From Anastatus disparis (lineage: Eukaryota; Arthropoda; Insecta; Hymenoptera; Eupelmidae), in the NCBI GenBank assembly GCA_017163975.1, contig JAFFSR010000243.1:434001-498000 (forward strand): a stretch of DNA of 64,000 bases. The letters are read 5' to 3'. Numbering within the stretch: position 1 is the first letter of the stretch; each line of letters opens with the position of its first letter. Shown one piece after another: positions 57,390 to 64,000 of the stretch. Position numbers and translations under genes: made by a program. The notes below the pieces were generated by a model. It was given only the letters and a program-made list of their open reading frames with translations, searched no databases and was not told the origin of the DNA.

Positions 57390-59015
57390 ATGAGATCACG
57401 CTTATCTCGAATCCCTTCTTTGTTACAGATGAAGGCAATAATCATATTAACAGTCATGTTGATTGATACATTTCATCACTTCAAAGCAGACATAGAAATT
57501 ACAGCAGCTAATATACCATTATTACAGAAAAATTACGGAACTGCTCATGTGTTCGAAGATACTTGGACTATTGCTAATTACATAAATCTTACATCCCTTA
57601 TACAAAATAAAATAGACATGCAAAACAGATTAATAAGAATCAAAGAAGTATGTAATAATGTTCACTGTACTCCAAAAGATTTCATAATGCATCAAGAAAA
57701 ACGTCTAAATGAACTATTTGCAAGATTATCTTTATTTTTACACTCAGGGCGCAACAGAAAGAAGAGAGGATTATTCAACTTTGTAGAAACAGCCAGAAAA
57801 TTCTTATTTGGTACCTTAACCCTTACGGTCACAGGAGCCGATATATCGGCTACCTAAATTTCTTTTTTTTACCTCAATATTTTTGCAATATCATGCTTGA
57901 TTCTTGGATTTTTTGTGTTTTCAGATACACATAGCCTTACTATTTATAATGCTGATGATATTTTATAAATTTATAACTATTAATTAATATTGTAAACAAA
58001 AATACGAAAAAAGTGAATTGAATTGCATGACTGAAAGGGTTAAATTCTGATGATGCCGATTCTATAAATCAAGAAATAGACAAGCTATATAAACATACAG
58101 AAGACTTGCTAGTAGCAATTAAAAATCAAACATTGTATATGAAAGGGACCTTTGATTCATTTACATAAGAATTCTATATATTTAAAGAAAATGAAGATAA
58201 ATTAATAAACTGGAGTTTTGGAATATCAACAATGCTTAACAATTATCAAGGCAACCAAATTATTTTACTTAGTCTGCAAGAAATTGATGCATCGCTAGAG
58301 GAGTACGAGGCCTATATAACAGACCTATTTAATTCTATAAATATAGCAAGACATGGAATATTATCACCTGCATTATTAAAACCTGAAATTTTGATAAATG
58401 GTCTACAAAGCTTATATAAAAAGCAGCAATACAATGATATGTTAATAACACCGACAATGAAAAATTATTTTTCAATATTACAAGTTATGACGTTTACATC
58501 ATACATTAAGATAGACGAACTCGTAATAAATATTAAATATCCCATTATTCACAATGTTCTGCACAAAATCCTTAAATACGAACCCTTCTCTATCGAAAGA
58601 CAGTTTGAAAACACGGCAATATTAGACATAACCTATCAATATGTACTAACAACCTATGATATATCAAAATACACGACCTTATCGAGTATAAATGATTGTA
58701 ATCAACTTGGCAATGCAAAAATATGCAAACTACAAATTTTACCTAGGCTTATAGACTCTGCCTTATCCGCCTGCGATATAATATTATTAAATGACACGAG
58801 CAAATGTAAAGAACATTATTTCTCTTAAACTCATGATTTTGCACAGCGTATGGAAAATGATAAATTTTATATTGCACCTATAAAAGAAATGTTATTTAGC
58901 GTATTTTGTAAAAATTATGAGAAAGATATAACGATATCACAAGCTAATATTGTAAAGCTTGATGATAAATGTTTTATATCAAATACTGCATTTCAGTTCT
59001 TGAGAGTACTTAAAT
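57390..59015 (+). pseudogene. env: Errantivirus/gypsy-type env (baculovirus F-like), split by a MITE
   Basis: Start ATG at 57390 chosen because the first residues form a signal-peptide-like hydrophobic run (AIIILTVML); an in-frame ATG at 57333 still overlaps pol. The SU part has two paired Cys (VCNNVHC). The furin-like NRKKR is followed by GLFNFVETARKFLF, a fusion-peptide-like segment, at about 57755-57800. A TTAA-flanked insertion (57820-58039) then interrupts the gene; the frames on the two sides differ by exactly the 224 bases gained, modulo three. The TM part resumes with a heptad region (NQEIDKLYKHTEDLL), a stop near 58167, then a long open stretch 58232-58828 with distal Cys residues. 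Past 58828 the frame shifts; no membrane anchor is seen. Dead copy. Confidence 0.85.
57820..58039. mobile_element. 220-bp TTAA MITE inside env
   Basis: Termini CCCTTACGGTCA and TGACTGAAAGGG. TTAA duplicated at 57816-57819 and 58040-58043. Contains the palindrome GCCGATATATCGGC near the left end; the rest is AT-rich. Termini match the MITE at 5799-5948. Confidence 0.9.
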
Positions 59016-59662
59016 GAATTGAGTAATTATTATTAAGTTTATAACTTTTACTAGATTTATCTATAGTTTTTGCTAAAGAAAGTTTTGAAATCAATGAAGC
59101 AATCGTCGAGTACTTCTGGAATCAATTCTTACTTTTTAATAATATAAAATCCATAAAATGTTTAATTTATATTCTCTTTGATGGACGAATATTTGGAAAA
59201 ACTTTGCCAAATAATTTTTTAATAAAAGGGATTATTGAGATGAAGATAGCGATGATAGTACACATCAAAATAGAAAAAAAAAATGATATATCAGATCAAC
59301 TTATTATTGCATTTATGAGCGAATATTACTTCTTAAACATTGATGAACTATACTTGATCTTAGTGATATTTATTTCATTTTATTCCTGATGAAAGATTTA
59401 CTTAATAAACAATTTCCGAAACGATTAACTTCAAAGTTTCAGAATAATTTTTTATTTAATTGCTACGGTTGACCAAAATTGTGCAATTTTATTTCTAAAA
59501 ATTTGGCAAAAGAGCCATTAGCTTCTAACAATTTATATTTGAGAATTTGCTGCCATCAACTTCAAGATTATTCATGCCTTTTTAAAACTTTCAGGGAAGA
59601 TCATGATAAGTCACATATATGTAAACCTAAGGGCACTCGGATAGGTGTGTTAGAGTTGTCAT
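59016..59662. other. AT-rich segment, no gene seen
   Basis: No LTR or polypurine tract identified behind env. Short frames are unsupported. Confidence 0.4.
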
Positions 59663-60540
59663 GAAATGTCCCATATATATAAACCTGTATTGGCGTGGGT
59701 TATAATTGACGTGAAAGATCCTATGTATATTAACGTGTGTGCATGCATGCGAATCGATATGAAATGTCCCATATGTATAAACCTGTGTCTGTGCGTGCGT
59801 TCAAATTGACATGGAAAATTCCATGTTTATTAACGTGTGTGTGCATGCATGCGAATTGACATGAAATGTCCAATATACATAAACCTGTGTGTTTGTATGC
59901 TTTTGAATTGACATTAAAAATCCCATGTATATTAACGTGTGTGTGCATGCATGCGCAACGACATGGACTGTCCCATATATATATAAACCTGTGTGTGCGT
60001 GCGTGCCCATTGACATGAAATATCCTATATATACAAACCTGTATGTGCGTGCGTTCCAATTGACGTGAAAAATCTCATGTTTATTAAAGTCTGTGTGCAT
60101 GCGTGCGAATTGGGATGAAATGTCCCATATATATATATATATATAAATCTGTGTGTGTACGTTCGAATTGGCATGAAAAATCGTATGCCTATTAACGTGC
60201 ATGTGCATGCATGCGAATCGACATGAAATGTCCCACATATATAGAAAAGCCTGTGATAATGAGTACGTACGAGTTGACATGAAATGTCTCATATATATAA
60301 ACCTGTATGTGCATGCGTTCCAATTGATGTGAAAAATCCCATGTTTATTAAAGACTGTGTGCATGCATGCGAATAGACATAAAATGTCCCATATATATAA
60401 ACCTAAGGGTACTCGGATGGGTGTCCACGCGTTGTCATGAAATGTACCTCACATATAGAAAACCTGTACTTATGAGTACATGCTAGCCGACATGAAATGT
60501 CCCATGTATGTATGTATGTATGTATATACATATATATAAA
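59663..60540. repeat. ~100-bp minisatellite with two half-units
   Basis: GAAATGTCCCATATATATAA anchors begin at 59663, 59761, 59863, 59965 and, after a half-unit step, 60116 and onward. Each ~100-base unit is two diverged ~50-base halves (one with AAACCTGTGTGTGCGTGCG, one with TATTAACGTGTGTGCATGCATGCG). The periods 98-102 are not multiples of three, so the minus-strand open frames of 109 and 187 codons across it are judged accidental. Confidence 0.9.
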
Positions 60541-60928
60541 CCAAAAAATATACGGGTTTACGGGTGCAAGTTGACATGAAACGGACCATGTATATATACA
60601 TAACATATGTATCAATGCGCATATACCATGAACATTAAAATATATTATTAAGCATCTATATTCGTTGATACTGCGCATTTCCGGTTGCGCATTTTATGCT
60701 GGCTGAAAACGATGAAGAAGAAAAAAATAACGAGAATACGAAATTTCAAAATTTCAAACTGCATTTTCTCGTGATTGAGTGAACCGATTGTAGTCAATTT
60801 TTTTTAAATTAAAGATAATGATAATCTTCAAATATTATTGATTGTATTCATGTGTATATATCGATGCATTTTTATGGGATTCGATTTTGAAATTTTTGAA
60901 ACTCAATTTTAAAGTATAAGAGAAGCGC
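60541..60928. other. AT-rich segment, no gene seen
   Basis: Tail of the minisatellite grading into unique AT-rich sequence. No frame recognised. Confidence 0.35.
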
Positions 60929-60984
60929 CTCGACGTTTTCGTATTCGTACCTTAACTCGCCGTCGAGGTGCTGCTGCACCTCTT
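60929..60984 (-). repeat. Dispersed repeat A, copy 2
   Basis: Reverse complement of 7801-7856, with a stem GAGGTGCAGCAGCACCTC. Confidence 0.7.
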
Positions 60985-61195
60985 GATAATCATTTCTTAT
61001 TTTTGGGTGAGATTAAATAATTTTTGCTGTTGTCACACTAAACGACTCGAACCTACAGTAACCTACAACCATTGTGCCAACATTACCACTGCTGCAAACG
61101 TTTCCTCAATACAACCTTCAGTATCCTCTTCTTATACACCTAAAACTCACCTGATTCCTCCATCATTTGACAATTTACTGTAATTTTTCGGGACG
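60985..61195 (+). mobile_element. 3' end of an LTR element upstream of its LTR
   Basis: Contains TTTTTCGGGACGAAAATTCT and the purine-rich AAGGAAGGG just before the LTR, matching the polypurine-tract arrangement of Ty3/gypsy elements. A short frame (60968-61183) ending in SFDNLL precedes it; its identity is unclear. Confidence 0.5.
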
Positions 61196-61699
61196 AAAAT
61201 TCTAAGGAAGGGCGTGTAAACAAAGACAAACATTCATAGCACATTCATACTTATATTCATCTTACACATTATACTCAAGAGTGATTGAACTCCGTACGCA
61301 TCATATGTCAAGTCTTTTACCTCGAGACTGCGATAGCAAACTACAACTTTATACATTCGCGAGAACGCGACACACGAGAATGCGACGTACAAGAGGCGAT
61401 CGAGCTCTAAACTGCATCACATGCGAAATTCAATCAATCTTTTAAGAAATTATAAAGGTATCAATAATATCATACATGCGAAAGAATGCAACTGTCTTTT
61501 ACCATAGTATAAAAACCCAAGAGTCTTTAGCTCGCGAGCTTAATTTTATACTTACCGTCTAAGGCTACGCCTCGCCTTATTATTATTGTACTAAAGGTTA
61601 AGAAGGAGGAATAAAAATAAGTTCAATCCAACATTTATATATATACATATTCTTTTATTCTTGGATACCTATCCTGAAGAACCAACGTCCTAAATTACA
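61196..61699 (+). mobile_element. LTR, 504 bp
   Basis: Begins TGTAAACAAAGAC and ends CTAAATTACA, giving TGTAA…TTACA inverted ends. It contains a TATA-like GTATAAAAACCC near 61508 and a poly(A) signal AATAAA at 61610-61615, in promoter-to-polyadenylation order. It is less AT-rich than its flanks. Likely the 3' LTR of a gypsy-like element. No second copy was seen in the window, so it is not assigned to either env-bearing element. Confidence 0.6.
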
Positions 61700-62804
61700 A
61701 AAATAAGTTACAATAACAATAGAAAATTCATAAAAATGATAAATGAAGTTTATTAAATGAAGTTTAATAAATTAAACTTCACAGATTAATAAATTCAGTT
61801 CTAACGGTTAACATTAGTACATCTTTCAACGCGTCTTACCCCAAAAATTATTTGGTATAGTACCGAATTTTTCCGTACTATGGAACTTAATTATCTTATA
61901 CTAACATATTACCTATATAATGTGCACTGCAGCGCCGTCAAGTATAAAACTTTAATATAATTAATACTCAATAACGTAAAAACCATTAAATTGTAGAACA
62001 ATTCTTAACAATTGATAAATATAATCTAAATCATACAATATATAATAATTTTGAATTACTAATAATTAATTTTAAACTCAAAAGCTTACTATTTTAAAAC
62101 GAAGTATAGCAGATGAACATGTATCGTTCTATTCCTTAAATATCACGAATTAGAAAATCAATTATTAGTTAATTAAAAGTGTTATATATCATAATAATAA
62201 TAATTCTATTTTTATCAATTTTACTTTAAGTAACAGAAAAAGCCGCACCAAAAAAGAATAACAATCACATTTTCTGGAAAATATTGCCCTTGAATTAAGT
62301 AGGTGAAATGTCAGTCTTAGTACTGGAAAAAAAGACACTAAGCATCAAAAATTTTTGCTCTTGCTTAATAATATAATAGTACCAACATTGGTTTCTAAAA
62401 TTCAAGCTATGTACTAATTCAAATCATATTGTCACTTTTATTTCAAATACCTAAGTACATAAATTAGATATACTAGATTTAATACCTATTTCAACAATAC
62501 AAACGAATATAGACGCTTATAGAAGCGTACTCTTGAATGGGAAATTTCTGCCAAATATGAGTTACCCAGCTACTGAGGACGCCATTAGATTCCATGTATT
62601 TTTATATCCACGTATCTCAAATTTTTCATATGTATAGATAAACAAACAATGTTAAAGTGTTACCCAGGTTTTCGGACGGAAAATTTAACCTTGAAGAATC
62701 CTTTTATAAGCGTCTTTCTTCTTTGACAGTACTTTCCTTTCTCCGTGTAGTTGTTAGTTCTAGGAAACGTCAAATACTGTTTTCGACTATTTCATGGTTC
62801 GTGA
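61700..62804. other. AT-rich segment, no gene seen
   Basis: Short phrases around 61845-61880 (GGTATAGTACCG, CCGTACTATGG) are small palindromes. No coding sequence. Confidence 0.4.
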
Positions 62805-63060
62805 TTGAAACACGTGATTAAAAAGAATGAATTCCTATCATATTTTTTTATTGATTTAAATGCAATCTAGTAAAATAATTGTAACATTAATTTATCCTTT
62901 TTTATAAAAATATAAAATTTTAATTTAGTACGAAACTTTAATATCAAAATTTATAAGTTCAATTCTTTTTCATTTTAAAATTGGCTAATTTATACATAAT
63001 AGTATAATATATGAAAATGCAACCGAGCGACCTTAGGAGCGAGGTGAATTAAGCTAGTTA
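62805..63060 (+). repeat. Dispersed repeat D, copy 3
   Basis: GATTAAAAAGAATGAATTCC to AAATGCAACCGAGCG and AAGCTAGTT; parallels 35483-35786 and, inverted, 27965-28060. Confidence 0.75.
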
Positions 63061-63215
63061 AAAATTAAAGTTAAACTTGTTATACTATAAATATAAGTTT
63101 ATTGTAGTAGTACGCACAAATTGCATATTAGGATAAGTCCGTATTATGGCCAACTTATGGTGAAATTTTACAATGTAATTACACCGTACAAATATGGCCA
63201 TATGTTGGTAGACCG
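63060..63215 (+). repeat. Dispersed repeat C, copy 2
   Basis: AAAGTTAAACTTGTTATACT through ACAAATATGGCCATATGTTGG, the same as 24040-24190. It abuts repeat D. Confidence 0.8.
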
Positions 63216-63484
63216 ACCATCAGGGGCGGTGAATTTTTTTTTAAATAATCAATCAGTCTCATTAAATTAATTTTCGCGATATTTGATGAGTTAAATTTTT
63301 ATTTAAGATTATAAAATATATAATTAATCCAATCAAATACAATATTATCGCAACAAAATAATTAATTAGAAAAACAAATATGCATTTGAATTACTGAAAT
63401 TTTTTGTAAAAACGATAAATTAATTTCATTAAATAAATTTTTGCGACATTAAATAAATTGAACTTTTATTTGAAAATATAAAAT
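63216..63484. other. AT-rich segment, no gene seen
   Basis: No feature beyond weak internal similarity between about 63250-63320 and 63415-63480 (TTAAATTAATTTTCGCGA-like against AAATAAATTTTTGCGAC). Confidence 0.35.
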
Positions 63485-64000
63485 ATTGAATTTATTTATC
63501 TATTTATTCATTTACTGAGAACCAGTAGAAAATTACAACATGAATTGTAAAAGCCTATAGAGGCAAAACTAGTTTGCATGTACACAGGGCTGGTATAAAG
63601 TAAACTCACAAACTAAAATGAAAACTAAAATATATAATATTTGAAAAATTAAAAAAATTATAAATCCAACAGTAGTTATCTGAGTTAGACATCATAAGAG
63701 AATAGAACTTTGAAATTTAACTTGAAATTTTAACACAATTATAATACTTCGGTGATTATAAAAATAGTTCAAAATAAAAATCACATTTAGTTTCACAAAT
63801 TTCTTGTCACCCATATTTTTAGTTTGAACTTGCTTAACTTTTTATTAATCGACAATACTTTCTGTTCATTTGGTAGTAAGTTAGAAGTCTTAACTGCAAC
63901 TATGTAACTATTCTTGTTACTTATAGTTTTATTTATTTTCGGTAAAGGAATACTCTTGTTTCGCAGTACAGGTCGCTCTAGTATTAAAGATTGCACTCAA
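63485..64000 (-). pseudogene. Non-LTR retrotransposon 3' end, running off the window
   Basis: Minus-strand frame 63996-63793 ends NLLPNEQKVLSINKKLSKF … VTRNL, the pattern of the extreme C-terminus of Jockey/CR1-like ORF2 (loops 'LP.E.K…I..F…L'). A ~290-base 3' UTR follows and ends in an AAATAAATAGATAAATAAAT-type tail near 63490-63510. Only the last 67 codons are in the window, so the family cannot be fixed and the copy may or may not be intact. Confidence 0.55.

Noticed and set aside
59730..60364. Minus-strand open frames of 109 and 187 codons with repeating peptides
   Set aside because: They follow the ~100-bp minisatellite, whose period is not a multiple of three; repetition, not selection, keeps them open.
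59663..60540. Possible CRISPR-like array
   Set aside because: The units are continuous tandem repeats without unique spacers, and the DNA is eukaryotic.

Overview
The window is eukaryotic and very AT-rich, with long poly(A)/(T) and (TA)n runs and only short open frames. It most likely comes from an arthropod, probably an insect. The evidence is Ty3/gypsy-like LTR elements carrying baculovirus-F-like env genes, Jockey/CR1-type non-LTR fragments, a Helitron, hAT and Tc1/mariner-type remnants, very many foldback MITEs, and a few exon-like blocks with insect-style GTAAGT donors and a 75-base intron. I see no intact host gene, no functional tRNA or rRNA gene, and nothing bacterial. It reads as a repeat-dense, probably heterochromatic or intergenic segment in which almost every identifiable unit is a decayed mobile element. 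Layout: 0-8 kb holds minisatellite arms in inverted orientation (about 0.62-0.92 and 6.56-6.84 kb), TTAA-flanked palindromic MITEs, a hAT-like transposase remnant (3.6-4.45 kb, minus), abutting mariner-type termini (5.58 kb), and a hairpin inserted in a tandem repeat (7.1-7.5 kb). 8-16.5 kb holds foldbacks, a primer-binding-site-like LTR leader (11.4 kb), an exon resembling arthropod repeat-associated exonuclease-like proteins (12.2-12.5 kb, minus), and a minus-strand multi-exon gene remnant (13.55-16.0 kb). That remnant has two tandem-duplicated small exons and is broken by a 1.6 kb foldback carrying a tRNA-like pol III promoter. 16.6-23.5 kb holds three non-LTR retrotransposon fragments. 24-28 kb holds nested foldbacks inside a ~367-bp tandem repeat; one pair gives a natural filled/empty-site comparison. 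28-35.8 kb holds simple-sequence tracts, a tRNA-like SINE fragment and a 2.96 kb mariner-like transposon with ~600-bp inverted repeats. 36-40 kb is a decayed Helitron. 41.5-46.4 kb is a gypsy-like element with integrase and env but no RT. 49.0-53.7 kb is a 4.7 kb near-palindrome bearing two divergent copies of one gene. 53.7-59.0 kb is a second gypsy-like element with protease remnant, RT, RNase H, integrase and an env split by a TTAA MITE. 59.6-60.6 kb is a ~100-bp minisatellite, 61.2-61.7 kb an LTR, and the window ends in a non-LTR 3' fragment. How things work together: the coding content is mobile-element machinery only (DDE and HUH transposases, RT/endonuclease, integrase, env), all broken by stops, frameshifts or insertions, so current activity in cis is unlikely. 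The main biological information is the insertion history (what sits inside what) and a few unexplained structures: the giant head-to-head palindrome, the CACGTG-module foldback, and the duplicated-exon gene remnant.
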